A stretch of DNA of 41,821 nucleotides, taken from positions 1-41,821 of the forward strand of contig JAJZWB010000014.1 of assembly GCA_021846845.1 (NCBI GenBank). Direction: 5' to 3'. Shown here in pieces: positions 22,278 through 30,112 of this stretch; within the stretch, counting starts at the first letter, position 1; each line of letters starts with the position of its first letter. The translations under genes and the position numbers were made by a program. A model generated the notes under the pieces. That model worked only from the letters and a program-made list of their open reading frames with translations, was not told where the DNA came from and searched no databases. The DNA is from Actinomycetes bacterium (GTDB lineage Bacteria; Actinomycetota; Thermoleophilia; Solirubrobacterales; Solirubrobacteraceae).

Positions 22278-22988
22278 CTACAGCAGGTGCACGTCGCCGG
22301 CGCTGAGCGCCGCCCGACCTCCGTCGAGATCGACTAGCAGCCGGCCCTCATCGTCGATGCCGGCGGCCACGCCCCGTCCCTCGGCCCACCCGATCGTCCG
22401 CCCGAGCAGCGCGTCCCGGGCGCGCAGCGCGCCCAGCACGACCCCGGGCTCGGCGCTCAGCCAGCGACCGAGCTCCTCCAGCAGCGATGCGAGCACCGTC
22501 TCCACGGACCCGGGCTCGAGACCGAGCGAAGCGGCCCGGTCGCGCAGCTCCCCCTCCAGCTCCCGCACCCGCACCGCGACGTTGATGCCGATCCCGAGCA
22601 CCACCCAGCCCTCCTGGGGCCGCCCCTCGACGAGGATCCCGGCGACCTTTCGCCCGCCCACCAGCACGTCGTTGGGCCACTTCACGCGCGCGGGCCCGAA
22701 GCCCGTGCGCTCCCCCCCTGCGGCGGCGTCCACCAGGTGGGCGACCGCGACGCCGGCGCGCAGCGACACCAGCGGCGGCGGCTCGCGGATGACCAGCGAG
22801 CAGAGCAGCGAGCTCCCGGCGGGCGCCGACCAGCTGCGCCCCTGCCGGCCCCGCCCCGCGGTCTGGACGGCGGCCGTGACGAGCGTGCCGTGCGGCGCGC
22901 CTGCGGCGGCCAGCTCGCGGGCGCGATCGTTCGTGGACCCCGCGACCCGCAGGTGCAGCCGCGGCCTTCCGAGCGCGGCAGCCGTCAT
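22278..22988 (-). CDS. birA: Biotin--[acetyl-CoA-carboxylase] ligase (BirA, no repressor domain)
   Basis: This enzyme activates biotin to biotinyl-AMP and attaches it to the carrier domain of biotin-dependent carboxylases. The 236-aa product has STNDRARELA, the nucleotide-binding loop GRGRQGRSW (45-53) in AVQTAGRGRQGRSWSAP, VKWPNDVLVGGRKVAGILVEG with the catalytic Lys, and GIGINVAVR. A short C-terminal SH3-like domain (GRTIGWAEGRGVAAGIDDEGRLLVDLDGG) completes it. The N-terminal HTH of E. coli BirA is absent, so it is not a repressor. It lies 72 bp upstream of the AarF gene and 188 bp downstream of the CobA-HemD gene on the same strand. Confidence 0.93.
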   Translation of the reverse strand: MTAAALGRPRLHLRVAGSTNDRARELAAAGAPHGTLVTAAVQTAGRGRQGRSWSAPAGSSLLCSLVIREPPPLVSLRAGVAVAHLVDAAAGGERTGFGPARVKWPNDVLVGGRKVAGILVEGRPQEGWVVLGIGINVAVRVRELEGELRDRAASLGLEPGSVETVLASLLEELGRWLSAEPGVVLGALRARDALLGRTIGWAEGRGVAAGIDDEGRLLVDLDGGRAALSAGDVHLL

Positions 22989-23176
22989 GGAGCGATCCCG
23001 AGCCCGTCGCCGTGCCCGCAGCCGGATGGGAACGTTGGGACGTGGCTTCTCCGATGGTTCACGGGTGCCCTGGTACCGCCTTCCCGCGCCGATCGAAGGC
23101 GCTCGGCGGTCTCCCCGAGACGTCAGCGGGCCGGCATCCCCATGATCGCCACCCGAGGTCCGGGAGGCGGCGGCGA

Positions 23177-24667
23177 TCAGGCCTCTCCGGCACCCCGACG
23201 TCCAGCGCGAGCGTCGGACAACAGCGCCTCGACGAGCCCGTCGATGTCGTGTCTCGACGCCTCGACGTGCGGCTCCAGGCCATGGTCGCGCAGCGCCTCG
23301 CTGGTCACGGGCCCGATGCTGACCAGGCGAGCGCCCTCAGGGAGCCCGCGGCCAAGCGACTCCAGCAGGAAGCGAACCGTCGACGAGGAGGTGAAGGTGA
23401 TGTAGTCAGCGCGGCCCAGCGCGACGCGTTCCGCTTCGTCGAGCCGCTCGGCCACCGTCTCGTACAGCGCCATCACGTCGACCTCGGCGCCGCGTTCGCG
23501 CAGCGCGTCGGGCAGCACGTCCCGAGCCTGCGCCGCGCGCGCGATCAGCGCCCTGCGAACCGGTACGCCCGCGAGCGCCTCCACCAGTCCCTCGGCGACG
23601 AAGCGCTCGGGGACGATGTCGGCGATCACCCCGCGCTCACGCAGCGCTCTGGCGGTGCCCGGTCCGATCGCGGCCACGCGCGCGCCCGAGAACGCGCGCG
23701 CGTCCAGGCCCGCGGCAAAGAGGCGATCGAACAGGCACGAGACGCCGTTGGGACTCGTGAGGCACACGAGGTCGTGGCGCCCTGGCTCGGGCGGCGGACC
23801 GTCGAGCGGCGCGATCCGGATGCTCGGGGTTTCGATCGCCTCGGCCCCGAGGGCCCGCAGCCTCGCCGCAAGGCCGCTCGCCTGCGCACGGGCGCGCGTC
23901 ACCGCCACCGACAACCCGGCCAGCGGTCGATCCTCGAACCAGCACAGCTGGTCGCGCAGCTCGGCGACCTGGCCCACCAAGGCGACCGCGGGGGCGCGGA
24001 TGCTCGCCTCCTGCGCGCGCTGAGCGATCGTCGCGAGCGTTGCCACCACCGTGCGCTGGCCCGGGAGAGTTCCGCGCTCCACCACCGCCGCCGGCTCGTT
24101 CGCATCCCGGCCGCACTCGATCAGCCGCGCCGCGATCGCGTCCAGCCGACGAACGCCCATGTAGAACACCAGCGTTCCCGGGAAGCGGGCCAGCGCAGCC
24201 CAGTCAAGCGCCGAATCGGGTTTGGTGGGGTGCTCGTGACCGGTCACGAACGCCACCGCGCTGGCGGCATCGCGGTGCGTCACGGGGATCCCCGCGTACG
24301 CCGGCGCCGCCACGCCCGCGGTGACCCCGGGCACGACCTCGAACGGGACACCGGCGTCGCGCAGCGCCTGCGCCTCCTCGCCTCCTCGTCCGAACACGAA
24401 CGGGTCGCCGCCCTTGAGCCGCACCACCTCCGCCCCGGCAGCGCCGCGCTCGACCAGCACCCGGTTGATCTCCTCCTGCGAGACGGACTCGCCGCCGCCC
24501 TCCTTGCCGACGTAGATCAGCTCGGCCTCGGCCCGCGCGTCGTCGAGCGCCGTCGCGGGGATCAGCCGGTCGTAAACGATCACGTCGGCGCGGGCGAGCA
24601 GCTCGAGCGCGCGCGCGGTCAGCAATCCGGGGTCGCCCGGGCCGGCGCCGACCAGGTGGACGGTCAT
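23177..24667 (-). CDS. Fused uroporphyrinogen-III C-methyltransferase / uroporphyrinogen-III synthase (CobA-HemD)
   Basis: A 496-aa bifunctional enzyme. Residues 1-250 are a SUMT domain that methylates uroporphyrinogen III to precorrin-2. It shows [45 protein letters not shown], the [23 protein letters not shown] stretch and FYMGVRRL. Residues from about 255 on are HemD, which cyclises hydroxymethylbilane to uroporphyrinogen [78 protein letters not shown]. The fusion places the branch point between haem and siroheme/B12 in one chain. ATG 24667 overlaps the HemC stop (ATGA). The separate dehydrogenase for precorrin-2 lies at 31382-32125. Confidence 0.93.
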   Translation of the reverse strand: MTVHLVGAGPGDPGLLTARALELLARADVIVYDRLIPATALDDARAEAELIYVGKEGGGESVSQEEINRVLVERGAAGAEVVRLKGGDPFVFGRGGEEAQALRDAGVPFEVVPGVTAGVAAPAYAGIPVTHRDAASAVAFVTGHEHPTKPDSALDWAALARFPGTLVFYMGVRRLDAIAARLIECGRDANEPAAVVERGTLPGQRTVVATLATIAQRAQEASIRAPAVALVGQVAELRDQLCWFEDRPLAGLSVAVTRARAQASGLAARLRALGAEAIETPSIRIAPLDGPPPEPGRHDLVCLTSPNGVSCLFDRLFAAGLDARAFSGARVAAIGPGTARALRERGVIADIVPERFVAEGLVEALAGVPVRRALIARAAQARDVLPDALRERGAEVDVMALYETVAERLDEAERVALGRADYITFTSSSTVRFLLESLGRGLPEGARLVSIGPVTSEALRDHGLEPHVEASRHDIDGLVEALLSDARAGRRGAGEA

Positions 24668-25548
24668 CCGGCCCGCTCCCGGACCGCGGCCGCCCGCGCG
24701 AGCAGCTCGGCCGCGCCTGCGGCCAGCATCCGCCGGGCGCACTCGGGCCCGACCGCGTCCGCAGCGCCCACGACCTCGTCGCGCAGCCACTCCGACCCGT
24801 CGGGCAGCCCGACCCAGCCCACCAGCTCCAGACGCCCATCGGCGAGCGCTCGCGCGTGCGCGCCGACCGGCGTGTCGCACGAGGCGCCGAGCGCGTGGAC
24901 GAGCGCCCGCTCCGCCCCCAGGCACATCTCGGCGACCGTGTCCCTGACCGCCCCGAGCCGATCGCCGCCCTCGCCGGCGCGCGCCTCGACCGCCAGCGCT
25001 CCCTGCCCGGCGGCTGGAACCAGCTCCGAGAGAACCGCCCCGGCCGAGGCGGCGCGGCCCAGCCGCTGCAGCCCGGCGAGCGCCAGGACCAGCGCGTCCG
25101 CCTCGCCGTCCGCGAGCTTCCGCAGCCGGGTGTCCACGTTGCCGCGCAGCGTCACGATCTCCAGGTCCTCGCGCAGCGCCCGCAGCTGCGCCGCGCGGCG
25201 CAGGCTGCTGGTGCCGACGCGGGCGCCCGGCGGCAGCGCCGACAGAGAGCCGGCTCCGCACAGCGCGTCCCGCGCGTCGGCGCGAGGCGGCACGGCGGCC
25301 AGCTCCAGGCCATCCGGCAGGACGGTGGGCACGTCCTTGGCGGAGTGGACCGCGAGGTCGATCCGCCCGTCCAGCAGCGCGCGCTCGAGCTCCGAGACCC
25401 AGCGCGCCTTGTCGCCGCGCGCCGCGCCGCGGTCCCCATCGGTCCTGACCTCGACGATCTGCACCGTCTCGCCGGCCTCCGCGAGGCGCTCGGCGACCCA
25501 GCTCGCCTGCACCAGCGCAAGCGCGCTGGCCCGCGTGCCGATCCTCAT
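24664..25548 (-). CDS. hemC: Porphobilinogen deaminase (hydroxymethylbilane synthase)
   Basis: HemC joins four porphobilinogens into hydroxymethylbilane. The 294-aa protein starts directly at the first strand, MRIGTRASALALVQASWVAE. HSAKDVPT (68-75) contains the catalytic Asp72. ARVGTSSLRRAAQL and LEIVTLRGNVDTRL form the substrate-binding arginine set. GASCDTPVGAHA carries Cys224, which attaches the dipyrromethane cofactor. Length is typical. The ATG shares one base with the hemA stop (TGATG), and the stop overlaps the cobA-hemD start, so hemA-hemC-cobA/hemD are translationally coupled. Confidence 0.95.
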   Translation of the reverse strand: MRIGTRASALALVQASWVAERLAEAGETVQIVEVRTDGDRGAARGDKARWVSELERALLDGRIDLAVHSAKDVPTVLPDGLELAAVPPRADARDALCGAGSLSALPPGARVGTSSLRRAAQLRALREDLEIVTLRGNVDTRLRKLADGEADALVLALAGLQRLGRAASAGAVLSELVPAAGQGALAVEARAGEGGDRLGAVRDTVAEMCLGAERALVHALGASCDTPVGAHARALADGRLELVGWVGLPDGSEWLRDEVVGAADAVGPECARRMLAAGAAELLARAAAVRERAG

Positions 25549-26978
25549 CAGCCTCGCCGGACGCGTGCTGGCGCGGGCCGGTCGGGAACTGCGCGCAGAC
25601 GCCGCGCCGGCGATCGCTCGGCGGCGGCCGCCCGGGCGGCGCCGCCATCCGCGTTGCCGCCATCATCGTTCAATCGCGCGCGATCCGCCTCCGAGCGCTG
25701 CTCGGCGCCATCATCGACGTCAAGCCCGAACAGATCCCGGACGACCGCCATCCGCGCGTGCATCCGATCGTCCTGCATCTCCTTGATCCGCGCCGTCGGC
25801 TCGTGCAGGAGGCGGTTGACGACCGCGCGGGCCAGCGCCTGGATGCGCTCCAGGTCCCGCTCGGAGGCGGACTCCCAGCGGCCGCTGTTCTCCTCGACGA
25901 CCGCGTCGGCGATCGCGGTCGCGTGCGAGCGCAGCGCCGCGAGCGTCGGCAGCGCCTCAAGCGACCCCAGCCAGGTCGCGAACCGCTGGATCTCCTCCTC
26001 GACGATCCCCTCCGCATGCCGCGCCTGCGCCTGGCGCACCTTGCGGGTTCGGGCGGCGACCGCCTGGAGATCGTCGATGTCATACAGCGTGACGCCGTCG
26101 ATCGCCGCGCAGGCGCCGTCGATGTCCCGCGGGACCGCGAGGTCCAGGAGCAGCATCTGCCGGCCGCCGCGCTCGTCCATCACGTCGCCGATCTCGCGCT
26201 CCTCCAGCAGCAGGTGCGGGGACGAGGTCGCGGCGACCACGACATCGTGCTCAAGCAGGGCCTGGGGCAGCTCGTCGAGCGGCACGCTCGTTCCGCCGTA
26301 GCGGCGCGCGAGGCTCAGCGCGCGGTCACGTCGCCGGTTGGCGACAAACACCGGCACCGCGCCGCTGTCCGACAGCGCCCGGGCCGCCAGCTCGCCGGTC
26401 TCGCCGGCGCCCACGATCACCACGCGGCGGCCCTGGAGCGACCCCAGGTGCTCGCGCGCCAGCGACACCGCCGCCGCGGGCAGGCTGATCTGACCCTCCC
26501 CGATCGCGGTGTCGGTCCGCACGCGCTTGCCGGTAGCCAGCGCCGCCTGGAACAGCCGGCTGGTGAGCGGTCCCGTCGTCTCATGGCGAAGCGAGGACTC
26601 GTAGGCGCGCTTGACCTGACCCTGGATCTCGGACTCGCCGACGAGCATCGAGTCAAGGCCCGAGACCACGCGGTAGAGGTGGCGCGCGGCGTCGCAGTTG
26701 CGATGCGAGTAGATCCTGCCGGCCAGCTCCGTGGGGCGGATGCCCGCCTGGCCGGCGAGCATCGAGAGCACCGTCGACTCCGCCTCCACCGGGTCGCCGA
26801 CGACGAGGTAGAGCTCCGTGCGGTTGCAGGTCGAGACCGCGACCGCCTCGTGGACCTCGGACGCGCCGCGCAGGTCGCGCACGAACTCCGCCGCCCGAGC
26901 CTCCGGCAGCGCCAGTCGCTCGCGCACCTCGACGGGCGCCGTCTTGTAGGAGATCCCGATCGCGAGCAGCTCGCTCAC
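25548..26978 (-). CDS. hemA: Glutamyl-tRNA reductase
   Basis: The first enzyme of C5 tetrapyrrole synthesis reduces glutamyl-tRNA to glutamate-1-semialdehyde with NADPH. The 476-aa product has the catalytic C51 in VAVSTCNRTELYLVV, SGLDSMLVGESEIQGQVKRAY, VVIVGAGETGELAARAL (NADPH-binding Rossmann motif), FVANRRRDRALSLARRYGG, and the C-terminal dimerisation helices (ERIQALARAVVNRLLHEPT). A poorly conserved Arg/Asp/Ala-rich tail of about 45 residues follows. The start is GTG 26978, overlapping the ccmD-like stop (GTGA). Direct coupling to the Ccm genes suggests coordinated haem production and export. Confidence 0.95.
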   Translation of the reverse strand: MSELLAIGISYKTAPVEVRERLALPEARAAEFVRDLRGASEVHEAVAVSTCNRTELYLVVGDPVEAESTVLSMLAGQAGIRPTELAGRIYSHRNCDAARHLYRVVSGLDSMLVGESEIQGQVKRAYESSLRHETTGPLTSRLFQAALATGKRVRTDTAIGEGQISLPAAAVSLAREHLGSLQGRRVVIVGAGETGELAARALSDSGAVPVFVANRRRDRALSLARRYGGTSVPLDELPQALLEHDVVVAATSSPHLLLEEREIGDVMDERGGRQMLLLDLAVPRDIDGACAAIDGVTLYDIDDLQAVAARTRKVRQAQARHAEGIVEEEIQRFATWLGSLEALPTLAALRSHATAIADAVVEENSGRWESASERDLERIQALARAVVNRLLHEPTARIKEMQDDRMHARMAVVRDLFGLDVDDGAEQRSEADRARLNDDGGNADGGAARAAAAERSPARRLRAVPDRPAPARVRRG

Positions 26979-27190
26979 GCCACGTGCTCCGTCTCCTCCG
27001 CCGCGGCGGCGCGGGCCGCCTCGACGTCCCGGCGCAGCTCGGCGAGCTCACGCTCGAGCCGCTGCGCGCGGGTGGCCATGATCGTGACGTACACCAGGAT
27101 CAGCGCCACGAGCACGATGTAGGCCGCCGCGACGTACTTTCCGGCCTTGCCGAGCGGGAGCTCGGGCGCGACCGCGAACAGCAGGCTCAT
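26975..27190 (-). CDS. ccmD: CcmD-like small haem-exporter protein
   Basis: A 71-aa protein with one transmembrane helix (about residues 20-37, YVAAAYIVLVALILVYVTI) followed by a charged coiled-coil-like helix (RAQRLERELAELRRDVEAARAAAAEE). The layout (short extracytoplasmic N-terminus, the pattern K-Y-V-x-A-A-Y at the helix start, basic cytoplasmic tail) and the position between ccmC and hemA match CcmD, which helps release haem-loaded CcmE from CcmABC. Sequence identity to CcmD is intrinsically low, so the call rests partly on context. ATG 27190 has GGAGAG 8 nt upstream. No ccmE, ccmF or ccmH gene is in the window. Confidence 0.75.
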   Translation of the reverse strand: MSLLFAVAPELPLGKAGKYVAAAYIVLVALILVYVTIMATRAQRLERELAELRRDVEAARAAAAEETEHVA

Positions 27191-27218
27191 CGCTTCATCT
27201 CTCCATTCGACATGTGGC

Positions 27219-27956
27219 TCACCTCGGGGCGGCGCTGCGGCCGACCGGCCGCACGAGATCATCGCCGAGCAGCGTCCGGCGCAGCCGCCGCACCTGCGAG
27301 CGGGCGTTCTTGGACGCCATCTCGTACTTCCACAGCGTCACATAGAGGAGCACGAACGCCAGCAGCGAGACGACGAACACGAAGCCCATCGACGGCGGCA
27401 GGTTGGCGCCGCCCAGGGTCAGCACGCGCGGGTGCACGTAGGCGGTCGCCATCTGGACCGCGACGTAGTTGAGCGGCACGAACGCCCCCGCGACGATCGC
27501 GAACACGCTCGCGTAGCGCGACTGGCGCTCCGGGTCCTCGATCGAGAAGCGCATCGGCTGGTAGGTGCAGAACAGGAGCAGCACGATCAGGAATGAGACC
27601 AGCGTCGGCTCGTTCCACACCCACCAGTGGCCCCATGAGGCCTTGGCCCAGATCGAGCCGGTGATCAGCCCGCCGATCCCGAAGATCAGCGCCATGTGGA
27701 TCGCCACGTACGAGCGCATGTCCCACTTGCGGTCGCCGGTGCGCAGGTAGCCGATCGCCATCGCGCCGCCGAACATGAATCCGCACAGCGAGACGATCGC
27801 CAGCGGCACGTGGATGTAGAAGATCTTCTGCACGAAGCCCTGCGTGACGTCGAGCGGCGCGTAGAAGAACACGAGCGCCAGAGCGGCGACGAACGTGATC
27901 AGCGTGGCGAGCGAGAGGCCTCTCAGGCCCCGGCCGTAGGTTGATTGCGACGGAAC
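27219..27956 (-). CDS. ccmC: Haem exporter membrane protein CcmC (start codon uncertain)
   Basis: CcmC binds haem and loads it on CcmE during cytochrome c maturation. Six helices are expected and visible. The haem-handling WxWD-type motif reads WGHWWVWNEPTLVSF, with Asn in place of the usual Asp. Conserved histidines lie in IFYIHVPLAIVS and YVHPRVLTLGG. The first helix, LSLATLITFVAALALVFFYAPLDVTQG, is encoded upstream of the first canonical start (GTG 27872), so translation must begin earlier. In frame there are only CTG 27926, GTT 27956 (7 nt after a GGAGG) and other non-starts before the ccmB stop. I give the SD-supported 27956 as the start, with low certainty. Confidence 0.82.
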   Translation of the reverse strand, partial: VPSQSTYGRGLRGLSLATLITFVAALALVFFYAPLDVTQGFVQKIFYIHVPLAIVSLCGFMFGGAMAIGYLRTGDRKWDMRSYVAIHMALIFGIGGLITGSIWAKASWGHWWVWNEPTLVSFLIVLLLFCTYQPMRFSIEDPERQSRYASVFAIVAGAFVPLNYVAVQMATAYVHPRVLTLGGANLPPSMGFVFVVSLLAFVLLYVTLWKYEMASKNARSQVRRLRRTLLGDDLVRPVGRSAAPR

Positions 27957-27958
27957 GG

Positions 27959-28630
27959 CTAATCCTCCAGGAGGAAGTCGAACACCGCGTAGGCGAGCAG
28001 TGCGAACACAAGATCATAAAGCGCCAGGATCAGAAGCCACCGTCCGGAAGGGGACGAGGCGCCGTGGACCGACAGCAGCGGGCCGGCCGCGCGCGCGGTC
28101 GCGATCAGCGCGGGGATCAGCAGCGGCAGCCCGATGATCGGCCCGATCAGGTCCCGGGCGCGGGTGTGGACCGCGATCGCCGACACGAGCGTGCCGATCA
28201 CCGACAGCCCCAGGTTGACGAGCAGCAGGATCAGGATCATCCCCGGCAGCGCGGGGCCGAGCGGCGGACCGAGCAGCAGCAGCGCGAACGCCGGCAGCGC
28301 GATCACCTCCAGCACCACCAGGAACGCGAACATCGCCGCGGACTTGGCCACCAGCATCGCCGAGCGGTCCACCGGAGCCAGCAGGAAGGCGTCGAAGCCG
28401 CCCTGCTCGCGCTCGGAGACGAACAGGCGGTTGATCCCGAGCATCGCCGAGAACAGCAGCGAGACCGTCAGCACGCCGGCCGCGAGCTGTCCGTCGATCG
28501 CGTCGCGATCGAGGCCGAAGTGGAAGATCACGAAGGTCACCAGCGCCAGCAGGACCATCGCCGGCACCGTCTCAAGCGTGCGCATCTCCAGCCGCAGGTC
28601 CTTGCCCAGCAGGACCATCGCGGTTCTCAT
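27959..28630 (-). CDS. ccmB: Haem exporter permease CcmB
   Basis: A 223-aa ABC permease with six helices. It begins LLGKDLRLEMRTLETVPAMVLLALVTFVIFHF, the CcmB N-terminus (K-D-L-R-x-E-x-R). It continues with SLLFSAMLGINRLFVSEREQGGFDAFLLAPVDRSAMLVAKS (the ER-E-G-D-A-LLAP coupling region contacting the ATPase) and a C-terminal PLLIPALIATARA segment. With CcmA it forms the transporter that drives haem release from CcmC/CcmE. ATG 28630 overlaps the ccmA stop (ATGA). The stop TAG lies next to the ccmC SD region. Confidence 0.94.
   Translation of the reverse strand: MRTAMVLLGKDLRLEMRTLETVPAMVLLALVTFVIFHFGLDRDAIDGQLAAGVLTVSLLFSAMLGINRLFVSEREQGGFDAFLLAPVDRSAMLVAKSAAMFAFLVVLEVIALPAFALLLLGPPLGPALPGMILILLLVNLGLSVIGTLVSAIAVHTRARDLIGPIIGLPLLIPALIATARAAGPLLSVHGASSPSGRWLLILALYDLVFALLAYAVFDFLLED
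27964..27968 (-). promoter_or_regulatory. SD sequence before ccmC
   Basis: GGAGG on the minus strand, within the last codons of ccmB. The codon 7 nt downstream in the ccmC frame is GTT (27956), not a standard start. It shows that initiation near here is intended. Confidence 0.45.
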
Positions 28631-29322
28631 GCGTACAGCTCCCGCAGCCGCTCGTCGCCCAGCCCGGCAGGCTCGCCGCAGTACGCCGGACGCCCGTCGC
28701 GCAGCGCCAGCACCAGGTCGGCCTCGGCCAGAGCCGCCTGAGGGTCATGGCTGGTGAGCACCCGCGTGGCGCCGCTGGCGCGGCCGATCAGGGGCTCCAC
28801 CAGCTCGCCCGCGGCCGGGTCCAGGTTGGCCCGCGGCTCGTCCAGCAGCAGCACGCTCGGCCGGTGCAGCACCGCGCGGCAGACCGCAAGCCGCTGGACC
28901 ATCCCGCGGGAGAGCAGGCGCACCGGCTCATCGGCGCGGCGCTCCATCCGAACCGCCACGAGCACCTGTTCGACGCGCTCGGGCGCCACCCGGTGGAGCC
29001 GCGCGTGGTAGAGGAGGTTCTCCCGTCCCGTCAGCTCCCGGTACAGCAGCGGCTCATGGCTGAGAAGACCGACGCTCGCTCGGACCGCGAACGCCCGCCG
29101 CGGGAGCGGCTCCCCGAGCACCCGCGCCTCGCCGGCATGCGGTCGCAGCAGGGCGGCGAGGATCCGCAGCAGCGTCGACTTGCCGGCGCCGTTGCGGCCG
29201 AGCACCGCGAGCGTCGCCCCGGCCGGAACCGAGACGGTCACGTCGCGCAGCGCGGCCCGCTCCCCGAACAGGCGGGTCAGGCCGCGCAGCTCGATGGCCG
29301 GGGATGCGGGGTCCACGCTCAT
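28627..29322 (-). CDS. ccmA: Haem exporter ATPase CcmA
   Basis: A 231-aa ABC ATPase. Walker A GRNGAGKST follows VSVPAGATLAVL; the Q-loop region is SVGLLSHEPLLYRELTGRENLLYHARLH, with His-Glu in the place of the usual Gln. The signature LSRGMVQRLAVCRAVLH has R-G-M instead of S-G-G, as in known CcmA proteins. Walker B is VLLLDEPRANLD, and the switch His is in VLTSHD. The start ATG 29322 overlaps the stop of an upstream mini-ORF made by duplication of the first 44 bp of this gene. It belongs to the run mogA-ccmABCD-hemAC. Confidence 0.94.
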   Translation of the reverse strand: MSVDPASPAIELRGLTRLFGERAALRDVTVSVPAGATLAVLGRNGAGKSTLLRILAALLRPHAGEARVLGEPLPRRAFAVRASVGLLSHEPLLYRELTGRENLLYHARLHRVAPERVEQVLVAVRMERRADEPVRLLSRGMVQRLAVCRAVLHRPSVLLLDEPRANLDPAAGELVEPLIGRASGATRVLTSHDPQAALAEADLVLALRDGRPAYCGEPAGLGDERLRELYA

Positions 29323-29366
29323 GCGCCGCGCAGCTCGATGGCCGGGGATGCGGGGTCCGCGCTCAT
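29319..29366 (-). CDS. Mini-ORF B, duplicated ccmA start (15 aa)
   Basis: ATG 29366 opens MSADPASPAIELRGA and stops at TGA 29319-29321, which overlaps the ccmA ATG (ATGA). It is an out-of-frame copy of the ccmA N-terminus. It may act only to couple translation to ccmA; the peptide itself is probably unimportant. Confidence 0.35.
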   Translation of the reverse strand: MSADPASPAIELRGA

Positions 29367-29410
29367 GCGCCGCGCAGCTCGATGGCCGGGGATGCGGGGT
29401 CCGCGCTCAT
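29323..29410. repeat. Two exact 44-bp copies of the ccmA 5' end placed upstream of ccmA
   Basis: Copies at 29323-29366 and 29367-29410 are identical to each other and differ by one base (GTG to GCG in codon 3) from ccmA codons 1-14. On the left the array runs into ccmA itself. On the right it stops 12 bp before the mogA stop, in a stretch (GGCCACTGAGCTGCGCGGC) very like the repeat's GGCCATCGAGCTGCGCGGC, which probably served as the duplication site. Confidence 0.93.
29363..29410 (-). CDS. Mini-ORF A, duplicated ccmA start (15 aa)
   Basis: ATG 29410, 12 nt after the mogA stop, opens the same MSADPASPAIELRGA peptide and stops overlapping the ATG of mini-ORF B (ATGA). Together they form a chain of stop/start overlaps from mogA to ccmA. 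Confidence 0.35.
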   Translation of the reverse strand: MSADPASPAIELRGA

Positions 29411-29422
29411 GCGCCGCGCAGC

Positions 29423-29911
29423 TCAGTGGCCGGGGGTGCGGACCCCGCGCTCGCGCTGGAGCGTCTCCACGACGTGGCGCAGCGTCGGCGCGATCACGGG
29501 GAAGAGCTCGCCGATCGCCTTCGGGTTGCCAGGGAAGTTGACGATCAGCGAGCGCCCGGCGATCCCCGAGACGCCCCGGGTCAGGATCCCCATCGGCGTG
29601 TGCCTGGTGGACTCCGCGCGCATCGCCTCCGCGAAGCCGGGGGCGTGGCGGTCGATCACCGCCAGCGTCGCCTCCGGAGTCACGTCATCGTCGGTGAAGC
29701 CGGTCCCGCCGGTCGTGAAGATCAGCGGCTCGCCGGCGGCCGCCTGGCGGCGCAGCCACGCCTCGATCGCGTCCCTGTCGTCGGGGACCACGTCACGAGC
29801 GACGACCTCGGCTCCCGCCGCCACGCAGTGCTCGGCGAGCACGGCGCCCGAGCGGTCCTCGGTCTCGCCGGCGGCCACGGAGGTCGAGACGGTCAGGATG
29901 GCGGCGCGCAT
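29423..29911 (-). CDS. MogA/MoaB-like molybdopterin adenylyltransferase
   Basis: A 162-aa protein of the MoCF-binding fold. It starts RAAILTVSTSVAAGETEDRSG, has FTTGGTGFTDDDVTPEATLAVID with GGTG at 68-71 and the catalytic Asp74, and ends GRSLIVNFPGNPKAIGELFPVIAPTLRHVVETL (P-G-N-P-K-A motif). It would adenylate molybdopterin before metal insertion. It is the first gene of the run leading to ccmA, and MoaC lies nearby at 30846. ATG 29911 has TATCCT 8 nt upstream and no SD, suggesting a leaderless transcript. The MogA versus MoaB assignment is open. Confidence 0.88.
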   Translation of the reverse strand: MRAAILTVSTSVAAGETEDRSGAVLAEHCVAAGAEVVARDVVPDDRDAIEAWLRRQAAAGEPLIFTTGGTGFTDDDVTPEATLAVIDRHAPGFAEAMRAESTRHTPMGILTRGVSGIAGRSLIVNFPGNPKAIGELFPVIAPTLRHVVETLQRERGVRTPGH

Positions 29912-29919
29912 GCGACAGC

Positions 29920-29925
29920 AGGATA
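29920..29925 (-). promoter_or_regulatory. Putative leaderless -10 element of mogA and the ccm-hem run
   Basis: TATCCT on the minus strand, 8 nt before ATG 29911. No SD. Confidence 0.45.
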
Positions 29926-29995
29926 AGCGGCCGGCCGCCCCGGCCCGGGAGGGCGGTCCCGGAAGTCGGAGGGCCGGTGCGGGAGAGCGGCCCTG

Positions 29996-30049
29996 GAGGG
30001 GAGCACGGGAGACACGCCCGGGGAGGGGAGCACGGGAGAGCCGCCCGGG
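29996..30049. repeat. Tandem repeat, 27-bp unit, two copies
   Basis: Copies at 29996 and 30023 share GAGGGGAGCACGGGAGA and CGCCCGGG, differing at three positions. Degenerate GGAGGGC/GGGAGAGC motifs extend upstream to about 29945. The array lies between divergent mogA and a methyltransferase gene. Confidence 0.7.
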
Positions 30050-30100
30050 GTGACTTCGGAGATGACCGTCGGAGATGGCCGTCGGGGGCGACTCGGTGGT

Positions 30101-30106
30101 TAGGAT
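30101..30106 (+). promoter_or_regulatory. Putative leaderless -10 element of the methyltransferase gene
   Basis: TAGGAT exactly 6 nt before GTG 30113, with no SD. Confidence 0.45.
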
Positions 30107-30112
30107 CGGCCG

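Noticed and set aside
22989-23176. Possible gene or riboswitch in the gap between birA and cobA-hemD
   Set aside because: Frames here lack start context and composition of neighbours; no known riboswitch consensus or strong hairpin is seen.
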